A DNA stretch of 64,000 bases from Microbacterium sp. SORGH_AS_0888. Lineage in GTDB: Bacteria > Actinomycetota > Actinomycetes > Actinomycetales > Microbacteriaceae. The notes beneath the pieces were generated by a model that did no database searches, was not told the DNA's origin, and was given only the letters and a program-made list of their open reading frames with translations. Positions 1 through 7,136 of this stretch are shown here, piece by piece. The stretch's first letter is position 1. Each line of letters opens with the position of its first letter. Made by a program: the position numbers and the translations under genes. The stretch spans positions 3,038,001 through 3,102,000 of the forward strand of contig NZ_JAUTAZ010000001.1 of assembly GCF_030818905.1 (NCBI RefSeq). Direction: 5' to 3'.

Positions 1-381
1 CACGAGTCCGCCGCCGATCGCGAGCAGTCCGCCGGCGAATCGAGCGGGCAGCACGCTGACCGGCGGCGCCTTGACCTGACCGCGCACGACCGCCGCGACA
101 TCCTGGATGCCGCTGCCCGCGGCCCGCGGCGAGAGCCGCACGATCGCGGCGGCCAGCGCCGCGCACAGGGCGACCAGCAGGACGGGGACGAACACACCGC
201 CGGGCAGCGTATGGGACCACTCCGCGATCCCGGACCGGACCGCATCCGCCCGCTCGAGCAGCCAGCGGAAGGCGCCGCCGACGAGGCCCGCGAGCACCCC
301 GGCGACCGCGCAGACCACGACCAGCACGAGCAGCGAGCGCCGGGTTCCGCCGAACTCGTCGGGTTGCGGGGGCTCGACCAT
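1..381 (-). CDS. ClC-family chloride channel/transporter, N-terminal part (cut by window edge)
   Basis: The reverse strand reads without stop from ATG 381 to base 1 (127 codons; the gene continues outside). A short polar N-terminus is followed by two hydrophobic segments (about residues 16-37 and 62-82) and then GSGIQDV at 89-95. This matches the GSGIPE-type anion-selectivity motif of ClC proteins, whose helix D supplies a chloride-coordinating Ser. The later GREGP gating motif lies beyond the window, so channel and proton-antiporter types cannot be separated. An in-frame ATG at 393 is an alternative start. A TTACGAT stretch (397-391) resembles a -10 box and would give an almost leaderless transcript starting near 384-381. 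It is divergent from the lipid kinase gene. Confidence 0.75.
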   Translation of the reverse strand, partial: MVEPPQPDEFGGTRRSLLVLVVVCAVAGVLAGLVGGAFRWLLERADAVRSGIAEWSHTLPGGVFVPVLLVALCAALAAAIVRLSPRAAGSGIQDVAAVVRGQVKAPPVSVLPARFAGGLLAIGGGLV

Positions 382-452
382 CACCCGCCACATCGTAAGG
401 GTCGCCGCGGGAAGCGTGCGCATGGTCGCGGCGAGTGTGCATGATGGGTCCC

Positions 453-1373
453 ATGACTCAGTCGCGCGTGGGAATCGTCTTCAACCCCAGCAAGATCGAG
501 CGAGAGCCGCTCGAGAAGGCCTGGGCAGAGGTCGGCGGCGACGCCGACACCCACTGGTTCGAGACGACCCCGGAGGACCCGGGACAGGGCATGGCACGGG
601 AAGCGGTCGACGCCGGCTGCGATCTGGTGATCGCGGCGGGCGGCGACGGAACCGTCCGGGCCGTCGCCGAGGTGCTCGCCGGCACGGGCGTCCACCTCGG
701 GATCGTGCCCCAGGGCACCGGGAACCTGCTCGCCCGGAACCTCGGTGTGCCGCTCGGCAACGTCTCCGCGGCGCTGCGGCGGATCGCGGATGCCGAGGCG
801 CGTGCGATCGACGTCGGCTGGGTCGAGACGGACACCGGCGACCGTCAGGCGTTCGTCGTCATGGTCGGCTTCGGCCTGGACGCCCAGATGCTGGCCGAGA
901 CCGACGACGACCTCAAGTCCAAGGCCGGATGGCTCGCCTACGTGGAGGCCATGGGGCGCGCTCTGGCGGCCTCCGACGTGCTCGACGTGACGATCGCAAT
1001 CGACGACGGCGACCCCGTCGCGACGAGCGCGCACACCGTGCTTGTCGGCAACTGCGGCACCCTGCAGGGCGGGATCACGCTGCTGCCGGACGCCGTCCCC
1101 GACGACGGCGTGCTCGACACGCTCGTCGTGCGCAGCGACGGCGTGCTGCAGTGGATGGACACGCTGCGCTCGATGGTCTGGGAGAACGGCCTTCTCCGCC
1201 TGTTCGACAAGGACCGCAAGGCGGCCAGCACCCAGACGGTCGACCACGCGCAGGCGCGCCGGGTGCGCGTGGAGCTGCCCGAGCCGCGCGCGTTCGAGAT
1301 CGACGGCGAGGAGGTCGGCGAGGTCGGCGCGTTCACCGCGTCCATCGACGCCGGCGCGCTCGTGGTGCGCTGA
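453..1373 (+). CDS. Diacylglycerol/lipid kinase family protein (DAGK catalytic domain)
   Basis: 306 residues from ATG 453. The DAGK catalytic domain (PF00781) fills the N-terminal half: GGDGT at residues 63-67 is the nucleotide-binding motif, followed by a GTGN-type motif (QGTGNLLARNL) near 90. The C-terminal half is the beta-sandwich typical of the YegS/BmrU/DgkB group. Family members phosphorylate diacylglycerol or related lipids at the membrane; the exact lipid is not readable. The start at 453 is preferred over 435 because a CATGAT -10-like hexamer (440-445) lies seven bases before ATG, which suggests leaderless translation, and no Shine-Dalgarno sequence is present. The DUF1361 gene starts 5 bp after the stop and is probably cotranscribed. 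Confidence 0.88.
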   Translation: MTQSRVGIVFNPSKIEREPLEKAWAEVGGDADTHWFETTPEDPGQGMAREAVDAGCDLVIAAGGDGTVRAVAEVLAGTGVHLGIVPQGTGNLLARNLGVPLGNVSAALRRIADAEARAIDVGWVETDTGDRQAFVVMVGFGLDAQMLAETDDDLKSKAGWLAYVEAMGRALAASDVLDVTIAIDDGDPVATSAHTVLVGNCGTLQGGITLLPDAVPDDGVLDTLVVRSDGVLQWMDTLRSMVWENGLLRLFDKDRKAASTQTVDHAQARRVRVELPEPRAFEIDGEEVGEVGAFTASIDAGALVVR

Positions 1374-1377
1374 CCGC

Positions 1378-2103
1378 ATGACGATCCTCGTCGCCGCGGC
1401 GGCCGTCGTCCTGCTGAACCTCTACGCGGCGGTGCTGGTCTGGCTGCGCAGCGCGGTCTACGGGGTCCGGCTCTACCGGCCGATGCTCGTGAACATCGGC
1501 CTGTCGGCCGTGCCGGTGCTCGCGGCCGTCCTCGCCGTCGCCGGGCTCGCGGTGCTCGGCCCCGTGGTCGCCGTCGCGGCGAACCTGTCGACCGGTCTCT
1601 CCGCCGGCATCCTCTGGACCTATCTCGTCGTCGGCACCCTGCTGTGGCTGCTGTTCTTCCCGAACTCGATCTACCTGATCACCGAGCTCAACTTCAGCCA
1701 TCGGCAGGACGGCGATCCCGTGCCGCTCTGGTACGACATCGTGCAGACGCTGACCCTCACCCTCTCGGGCATCGCGAACGCCGTGCTGAGCCTCGCCGTC
1801 ATCCAGACCGGCTTCGTGCTCGTCGTGGTCGATCCGACGCCGTGGGTGGTGCCGCCCGCCTCCAGCTGGGCGTTCGCGGCGGTCGTGATCGTGCTCGGCG
1901 CCGTCGGCGTCTACCTCGGCCGCTATCTGAGGTTCAACAGCTGGGACGTGCGGCATCCGCGGTCGATGGCGAGCAAGCTCGTCTCACATCTGCGGCAGCG
2001 CGGCAAGGCGCTCGAGGCCGGCGGCTTCGTGCTGACCCATGCGCTGCTGATCGCCCTCGTCTACGCGCCACTGTATCTTTTTGGCTTCGTCTCGCTTGGG
2101 TGA
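1378..2103 (+). CDS. DUF1361 family integral membrane protein
   Basis: 241 residues with about six hydrophobic segments. The signature of DUF1361 (PF07099) is clear: LWLLFFPNSIYLITEL near 85-102, PLWYDIV near 118, and YLGRYLRFNSWDV near 180. Function is unknown for the family. ATG 1378 lies 5 bp after the lipid kinase stop. The last nine codons and the stop codon lie in the first copy of a 27-bp tandem repeat (2078-2320), so the C-terminal tail LFGFVSLG is encoded by repeat DNA. This may be a replaced or shortened native C-terminus. Confidence 0.85.
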   Translation: MTILVAAAAVVLLNLYAAVLVWLRSAVYGVRLYRPMLVNIGLSAVPVLAAVLAVAGLAVLGPVVAVAANLSTGLSAGILWTYLVVGTLLWLLFFPNSIYLITELNFSHRQDGDPVPLWYDIVQTLTLTLSGIANAVLSLAVIQTGFVLVVVDPTPWVVPPASSWAFAAVVIVLGAVGVYLGRYLRFNSWDVRHPRSMASKLVSHLRQRGKALEAGGFVLTHALLIALVYAPLYLFGFVSLG

Positions 2104-2320
2104 GTTTTTGGCTTCGTCTCGCTTGGGTGAGTTTTTGGCTTCGTCTCGCTTGGGTGAGTTTTTGGCTTCGTCTCGCTTGGGTGAGTTTTTGGCTTCGTCT
2201 CGCTTGGGTGAGTTTTTGGCTTCGTCTCGCTTGGGTGAGTTTTCGGCTTCGTCTCGCTCGGCTGAGTTTTTGGCTTCGCCTCGCTCGGCTGAGTTTTCGG
2301 CTTCGTCTCGCTCGGCTGAG
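2078..2320. repeat. 27-bp tandem repeat array, nine head-to-tail copies
   Basis: Nine adjacent 27-base units, each starting TTTTTGGCTTCG and ending in GTGAG or GCTGAG. Units 1-6 (2078-2239) are identical, with CTTGGGTGAG at the end. Units 7-9 (2240-2320) carry CTCGGCTGAG and scattered T/C changes, so the array has an older and a recently amplified part. There are no unique spacers. The period is a multiple of three, so two forward frames stay open, but codon content gives only a low-complexity peptide and no start signal is seen. The array overlaps the 3' end of the DUF1361 gene. Confidence 0.95.
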
Positions 2321-2433
2321 CGCTCGGGGGCGCCAGGGCGGTAGCCCGCGCTGTCAAGCCCTCCGCGTGAGCGCGCACCCGCATGGCAGCATCGCGGGTG
2401 ATCGGCGCACCGTGCGCCGGGGAGGAGTCGGAG
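2321..2433. other. Gap between repeat array and DUF6458 gene
   Basis: Together with the array this makes a stretch of about 330 bases without a recognised gene. After the last repeat unit the sequence returns to normal high-GC composition. A ribosome-binding site GGAGGAG at 2421-2427 belongs to the next gene. I see no convincing promoter hexamers, RNA gene or terminator here. Confidence 0.6.
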
Positions 2434-2682
2434 ATGAGCATCGGAGCGGGCATCGCCCTCATCGTGATCGGCGCGATCCTGGCGTTCGCACTCGACGTCG
2501 AACTTTCCTGGGTGGATCTGCACCTGGTCGGATACATCCTGATCGGCGCCGGAGTCGTCGTCGCCCTCCTGGGCATCGTCCTGCTCGCCCGCAAGCGCAC
2601 GAGCAGCTCGGTCGTGCGCGAGGTCGGCCCGGGCGGTCAGCAGCGGGTGACCGAGCAGTCCACGCGGACCGACGAGGTCTAG
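2434..2682 (+). CDS. DUF6458-like small membrane protein
   Basis: 82 residues. Two transmembrane helices (about 4-20 and 32-51) are separated by a short loop with SWVDLHLVGY. A basic RKR motif follows, then a polar tail of about 30 residues. This matches the small actinobacterial DUF6458 membrane proteins of unknown function (family assignment from memory of the SIGxGIxLIVIGAILAFAL start). ATG 2434 is chosen because GGAGGAG at 2421-2427 is well placed. An upstream in-frame ATG at 2383 lacks such a signal. Confidence 0.8.
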   Translation: MSIGAGIALIVIGAILAFALDVELSWVDLHLVGYILIGAGVVVALLGIVLLARKRTSSSVVREVGPGGQQRVTEQSTRTDEV

Positions 2683-2700
2683 CAGGGGGACCGGCCGGAA

Positions 2701-2706
2701 TAGACT
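2701..2706 (+). promoter_or_regulatory. -10 box for leaderless gnd
   Basis: TAGACT lies exactly six bases before the gnd ATG at 2713. Transcription should begin at or next to the start codon, so the mRNA is probably leaderless. No Shine-Dalgarno sequence precedes the ATG. Confidence 0.6.
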
Positions 2707-2712
2707 GCCGCC

Positions 2713-3771
2713 ATGCAACTCGGGATGATCGGCCTCGGCCGCATGGGTGCCAACATCGTTCGTCGACTCCAGCGCGACGGTCACGACTGCGTCGTCTACG
2801 ACGTGAACCAGGATGCGGTGAGCGCGCTCGAGAAGGAGGGCTTCACGGGAGCCTCCTCGCTCGAGGACCTCTCGGCGAAGCTGACCGGACCGAGGGTCGT
2901 GTGGCTCATGATCCCGGCCGGGCTCACCGGAACGGTCGCCGGGCAGGTCGCGGAGGTCCTGGAGGCGGGCGACGTCATCATCGACGGCGGCAACTCGAAC
3001 TACCGGGACGACGTGCGCCGCGCCGCCGCCCTGCGCGACAAGGGCATCCACTACGTCGACATCGGCACGAGCGGCGGGGTCTTCGGGCTCGAGCGCGGCT
3101 ACTGCCTGATGGTCGGCGGACCCGACGAGGCCGTCGCCCTCATCGACCCGATCCTGCGCACGATCGCGCCGGGCGCCGGCGACGTCGAGCGCACCCCGGG
3201 TCGTAGCGGCGACTACGCGCCGGAGGAGCTCGGCTACCTGCACTGCGGCCCGAGCGGTGCCGGCCACTTCGTGAAGATGGTCCACAACGGCATCGAGTAC
3301 GGCATCATGGCGGCGCTCGCCGAGGGCATGAACATCCTCGAGAACGCGGATGCGGGAGTGCGCGAGGCCACGCACTCGGCCGAGGTCGCGCCGCTCGAGG
3401 AGCCGGAGTTCTACCAGTTCGACATCGACGTTCCCAAGGTCGCCGAGGTCTGGCGCCGCGGCTCGGTCATCTCGTCCTGGCTGCTGGACCTGACGGCGGC
3501 GGCCCTCGCGCAGAACCCGACGCTCGACGGACTGGCGGGGCGCGTGTCCGACTCGGGCGAGGGGCGCTGGACCGTCAAGGCGGCGGTGGACGTGGGCGTC
3601 CCGGCGCCGGTGCTGGCGGCATCCCTGTTCGAGCGGTTCGCCTCCCGCGGCGAGGACCACTACGCGAACCAGCTGCTCTCGGCGATGCGTCTGCAGTTCG
3701 GCGGTCACCAGGAGCTGCCGTCCGGAGATCGGCTGGAGGCCGGCGCCGCCCACTCCGACGCGACCTCCTAG
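2713..3771 (+). CDS. gnd: 6-phosphogluconate dehydrogenase, decarboxylating (short NAD-type form)
   Basis: 352 residues, in the range of the short GndA/YqeC-type enzymes (300-350) rather than the 470-residue form. It oxidises and decarboxylates 6-phosphogluconate to ribulose 5-phosphate in the oxidative pentose phosphate pathway (cytosol). The N-terminus carries the Rossmann motif GMIGLGRMGANI (residues 4-15). Further motifs are DGGNSNYRDD near 95, SGGVFGL near 118 and catalytic KMVHNGIEYG near 192. Cofactor preference cannot be settled by eye, but the short form is usually NAD-dependent. The stop is followed 8 bp later by the GTG of the deaminase-like gene. Confidence 0.92.
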   Translation: MQLGMIGLGRMGANIVRRLQRDGHDCVVYDVNQDAVSALEKEGFTGASSLEDLSAKLTGPRVVWLMIPAGLTGTVAGQVAEVLEAGDVIIDGGNSNYRDDVRRAAALRDKGIHYVDIGTSGGVFGLERGYCLMVGGPDEAVALIDPILRTIAPGAGDVERTPGRSGDYAPEELGYLHCGPSGAGHFVKMVHNGIEYGIMAALAEGMNILENADAGVREATHSAEVAPLEEPEFYQFDIDVPKVAEVWRRGSVISSWLLDLTAAALAQNPTLDGLAGRVSDSGEGRWTVKAAVDVGVPAPVLAASLFERFASRGEDHYANQLLSAMRLQFGGHQELPSGDRLEAGAAHSDATS

Positions 3772-3779
3772 GTCCGCGG

Positions 3780-4823
3780 GTGCTCAGCGACGCCGACATC
3801 CTGCGGCTGCTGCCGAAGGCCGAGCTGCACTGCCACCTCGTGGCGACGATGCGGCTCACGACGCTGCGTGAGCTGGCCCACCGCTACGGCGTCCGCCTGC
3901 GTACCGACGATCTCGAGGAACTGCTCGACTACCGCGGGCTTCCCGACTTCCTCGACGTCTTCCAGGTCGCGCAGGAGGTCCTGCGCGATCCGGCCGACAT
4001 CGCCCGGGTCGCGTACGAAGGCGTCGTGGACGCGGTGCGCGCCGGCAATCTGCGTTATCGCGAGTACTTCGTCAACCCCGACAACTTCGCGGCCCTCGGC
4101 GTCGACTACCCGAGCCTCGTCGATGCGCTCGTCGACGGACTCGGGCGCGCGGAGCGGGAGCTCGGCGTCGGCTATCGGATCATCGCGGCCATCAACCGGT
4201 CGCTGGGCCCGGAGGCGGCGGTCGCCATGGTCCAGACGGTGATCGCCCACCCGCATCCGGCCGTGGTCGGCATCGGACAGGACTACCTGACGCCCGAGCT
4301 CGACGAGGATCCGCTCCGTTTCGCTGCGGCCTACGCGCTCGCCGAGCGGCACGGTCTGCGCCGCAGCGCCCACGTCGGCGAGACGATGGCGGCGAGCCCG
4401 CAGAACGTGCGCGATGCGATCGAGACCCTCCACGTCGACCGTGTCGACCACGGCTACCGCGTCGTCGACGATGCCGAGGTGCTGGCGTTCGCGCGTTCCT
4501 CCGGCGTCGCCTTCACCTGCACCCCGCATTCCACGTACGAGCTGTCGCACTGGGAGCTCGAGCCGGGGCATCGCATCGCCCGGATGATCCGCGAGGGTCT
4601 CCTCGTGACGATCGCGACCGACGACGCCGTGCTGTTCAAGACGGACGTCGGGCGCGAATACACCGTGGCGCTGACCGCGATGGGAGTCGGGCTGGCGGAC
4701 GCGGTGCGCCTGGCGCGCGCGGGTTTCGAGGCGGCGTGGTGCGACGACGAGGAGAAGCGGCGGCGGCTCGCCGATTTCGACGGTCTCGTCGCTGCGCTGG
4801 CGGGAGCCCGGGACCTTCCATAA
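3780..4823 (+). CDS. Divergent adenosine deaminase-family amidohydrolase
   Basis: 347 residues from GTG 3780, 8 bp after gnd. It has the metal-dependent deaminase fold signs: ELHCHL near 16 (HxH metal ligands), SAHVGE near 199 (usually HAGE, with the catalytic Glu kept), VDHG near 223 (the usual GHG His) and TDDAVLF near 279 (paired Asp). The usual CPTSN motif is replaced by TCTPHSTYEL, so this is not a canonical adenosine deaminase. Possible substrates are other adenine nucleosides or modified nucleosides. A canonical adenosine deaminase, frameshifted, lies at 49824-50965, so the two are not simple duplicates. Confidence 0.75.
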   Translation: MLSDADILRLLPKAELHCHLVATMRLTTLRELAHRYGVRLRTDDLEELLDYRGLPDFLDVFQVAQEVLRDPADIARVAYEGVVDAVRAGNLRYREYFVNPDNFAALGVDYPSLVDALVDGLGRAERELGVGYRIIAAINRSLGPEAAVAMVQTVIAHPHPAVVGIGQDYLTPELDEDPLRFAAAYALAERHGLRRSAHVGETMAASPQNVRDAIETLHVDRVDHGYRVVDDAEVLAFARSSGVAFTCTPHSTYELSHWELEPGHRIARMIREGLLVTIATDDAVLFKTDVGREYTVALTAMGVGLADAVRLARAGFEAAWCDDEEKRRRLADFDGLVAALAGARDLP

Positions 4824-4830
4824 CGACCAT

Positions 4831-4856
4831 GAACGATATATCGTTAGGTATCGTTC
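4831..4856. promoter_or_regulatory. Putative PadR operator (nested palindromes)
   Basis: AACGATATATCGTT (4832-4845) is a perfect 14-bp palindrome. The outer arms GAACGATA (4831-4838) and TATCGTTC (4849-4856) form a second inverted repeat. AT-rich CGATATATCG palindromes in front of padR genes are a common pattern, so autoregulation is inferred. Confidence 0.65.
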
Positions 4857-4874
4857 ACGGATCGGGAGGTCATC

Positions 4875-5462
4875 ATGAGTGGAACGTTCGGCGGGGGATT
4901 CGGCGGCGGCTCGCGGGGGTTCGGGGGATTCGCCGACGGCTTGGGCGGCATCCCCGGTGCCGACGGGCTGCGTGAGGCGTTCGACCAGCTGCGCACGGCG
5001 TTCGACAAGCGTGTCGGACCCCGTATGGGGCGCGGCGACGTGCGGGCCGCGGTCCTCGCGCTCCTGCTCGAGCAGCCGATGCACGGCTACCAGATCATCC
5101 GCGAGATCGAGGACCGTTCCGGCGGCGTGTGGAAGCCGAGCGCCGGGTCCGTCTACCCGACGTTGCAGCTCCTCTCCGACGAGGGCATGATCGAGGCCTC
5201 GGAGTCGAACGGTCGCAAGACCTACTCCCTGACCGAGGTCGGCCGTGCCGAGGCGGAGGCGGCCGCCGACAAGCAGGCGCCGTGGGAGAGCTCGGGGCTG
5301 CGCGACAGCGGCCGCGTCACGGCGTTGCCGAAGGCGGGCATGGAGCTCGCACAGGTCGCCGCGCAGGTTGCGCGCACCGGCAGCTCGGAGCAGGTCGTGA
5401 AGGCCGTCGACGTGCTCGACGAGGCGCGGCGCAAGCTGTACGGCATCCTCGCGCAGGACTGA
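4875..5462 (+). CDS. PadR-family transcriptional regulator
   Basis: 195 residues. A Gly-rich, low-complexity N-terminus of about 50 residues precedes the PadR winged helix (about 54-125): VRAAVLALLLEQPMHGYQI, then SAGSVYPTLQLLSDEGMI and KTYSLTEVG. The C-terminal part is helical, as in dimerising PadR proteins. GGGAGG at 4864-4869 supports ATG 4875. The AarF-type gene follows after 6 bp, so the two probably form one transcription unit, with the palindromic site 4831-4856 as operator. The ligand is unknown. Confidence 0.88.
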   Translation: MSGTFGGGFGGGSRGFGGFADGLGGIPGADGLREAFDQLRTAFDKRVGPRMGRGDVRAAVLALLLEQPMHGYQIIREIEDRSGGVWKPSAGSVYPTLQLLSDEGMIEASESNGRKTYSLTEVGRAEAEAAADKQAPWESSGLRDSGRVTALPKAGMELAQVAAQVARTGSSEQVVKAVDVLDEARRKLYGILAQD

Positions 5463-5468
5463 GAGCGA

Positions 5469-7130
5469 GTGGCCCCGCAGACGGCTCGTTCGCGTCGCAT
5501 CCTGAGGTTCGCCGCCCGCGCGCTCGTCTCGGTGTGGTGGTTCGAGCTGGCGCTGCCGCGTCTCGGCTTCGCCCGGTTCGCCGCGCAGGGTCGGGAGGCG
5601 CGGATGCGTCGCCTCGCCCGGCGGTTCCACGCGCTCGCGGTCGAGCTCGGCGGTCTCATGATCAAGGTCGGCCAGTTCATGTCGTCACGACTGGATGTGC
5701 TGCCGCCGGAGATCACCGAAGAGCTGTCGGGACTGCAGGACGAGGTGCCCCCGGTCGCCTTCGCCGAGGTCCGCGCGCTCGCCGAGGCGGAGCTCGGGAT
5801 GCCGTTGGCGCGCGCCTACGAGCGGTTCGAGGAGTCGCCGCTGGCGGCCGCATCCCTCGGCCAAGCGCACCGTGCGCGGCTGGCTCCCGGACTCGCGGCG
5901 GACGCCGGCTTCGCCGATGTGGTCGTCAAGGTCCAACGTCCCGGCATCGAGCAGATCATCGAGGTGGACCTCGCGGCGCTTCGCCGGGTGGCGGGCTGGC
6001 TGATGCGGGTGCGCGTCGTCTCCCAGCGCGTCGATGCGCCCGCGCTCGTCGAGGAGTTCGCTCAGACGAGCCTTGCGGAGATCGACTATCTGCACGAGGC
6101 CGCGAACGCCGAACGCTTCGCGGCGGACTTCGCGGAGGACGACCGCGTGAGCGTCCCCGCCATCGCGTGGGAGCGCACGACTCGGCGGGTGCTGACGCTG
6201 CAGGACGTGACCGCCCTCAAGATCTCGGATGTCGCGTCGCTGCGCGAGGCGGGGATCGACCCCTCTGCCGTGGCGACGGTCTTCGCCGCCGTCATGTTCG
6301 ACCAGCTCTTCACGCACGGGTTTTTCCACGCGGATCCCCATCCCGGCAATGTCTTCGTGACGCCCCTGCCGCAGGGCGCGTGGCGGCTGACGTTCATCGA
6401 CTTCGGCATGATGGGCGAGATCTCGCCCTCGGTGCGCGATGGGCTGCGCACGGTGCTGATCGCGGTCGCGTCCCGCGACGGCTCGGCGTTGATCGCCGGC
6501 ATCCAGGACATCGGCGTGCTGCTCCCGTCGGCGGACACGCGTGAGCTCGAACGCGCCATGACGGCGCTGTTCGCGCGGTTCGGCGGGATGGGGTTCGCGC
6601 AGTTGCGTGACGTGGACCCGCGCGAGATGCGCGTGTTCGCGGACGAGTTCGGCGAGGTGATGCGCTCGCTGCCGTTCCAGCTGCCGGAGAACTTCCTGCT
6701 CGTCATCCGGGCGGCCTCGATGACCTCCGGCGTGTGCAGCACGCTGGATCCCGACTACAACGTCTGGGACTCCGTGGAGCCCTATGCCGCGCGGCTGCTG
6801 CGGGACCAGGGCAGCGGCGTCGTCCGAGATCTCGCGCAGCAGGGCGTTCTCACGGCCTCCGCGCTCTGGCGGCTTCCGCGGCGGCTGGACACCGTCATCA
6901 CCCGGGTCGAGGACGGACGGCTCCAGGTCGACCTGTCGCGGCTGGACGATCGGCTCGGGCGCCTGGAGCGGCTGGCGCAGCGGATCCTCGGCGGCGTCCT
7001 GTTCACCGCGTTCCTGCTGGCCGCCGTGCTGCTGCGCGCCAGCGATCCCGTCTTCTCCGGGGTCATGTTCGTCGTGTCGGCCGCGCCGCTGTTGTACGCC
7101 CTGTTCGGCGCGCGTCGCCGACGGCCGTGA
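5469..7130 (+). CDS. ABC1/AarF/UbiB-family atypical kinase
   Basis: 553 residues from GTG 5469. Family motifs are all present: KVGQFMSSR near 64 (KxGQ motif), AAASLGQAH near 128 (Ala-rich nucleotide loop), VVVKVQRPGI near 150 (Lys), FHADPHPGN near 285 and FIDFGMMG near 308 (metal site, DFG-like). Two hydrophobic helices at about 510-545 form the C-terminal membrane anchor typical of UbiB/COQ8 proteins. Known members support quinone or isoprenoid lipid metabolism as atypical ATPases/kinases; in a menaquinone-using actinobacterium the role is undefined. It is probably cotranscribed with the preceding padR gene. Confidence 0.88.
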   Translation: MAPQTARSRRILRFAARALVSVWWFELALPRLGFARFAAQGREARMRRLARRFHALAVELGGLMIKVGQFMSSRLDVLPPEITEELSGLQDEVPPVAFAEVRALAEAELGMPLARAYERFEESPLAAASLGQAHRARLAPGLAADAGFADVVVKVQRPGIEQIIEVDLAALRRVAGWLMRVRVVSQRVDAPALVEEFAQTSLAEIDYLHEAANAERFAADFAEDDRVSVPAIAWERTTRRVLTLQDVTALKISDVASLREAGIDPSAVATVFAAVMFDQLFTHGFFHADPHPGNVFVTPLPQGAWRLTFIDFGMMGEISPSVRDGLRTVLIAVASRDGSALIAGIQDIGVLLPSADTRELERAMTALFARFGGMGFAQLRDVDPREMRVFADEFGEVMRSLPFQLPENFLLVIRAASMTSGVCSTLDPDYNVWDSVEPYAARLLRDQGSGVVRDLAQQGVLTASALWRLPRRLDTVITRVEDGRLQVDLSRLDDRLGRLERLAQRILGGVLFTAFLLAAVLLRASDPVFSGVMFVVSAAPLLYALFGARRRRP

Positions 7131-7136
7131 CGGGCA

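Noticed and set aside
2078..2320. CRISPR array
   Set aside because: Units are directly adjacent with no spacers and no cas genes are near.
2081..2344. Open frame of repeated ASSRLGEFL peptides across the tandem array
   Set aside because: Open only because the 27-bp unit is a multiple of three; no ribosome-binding site and diverged units change it freely.
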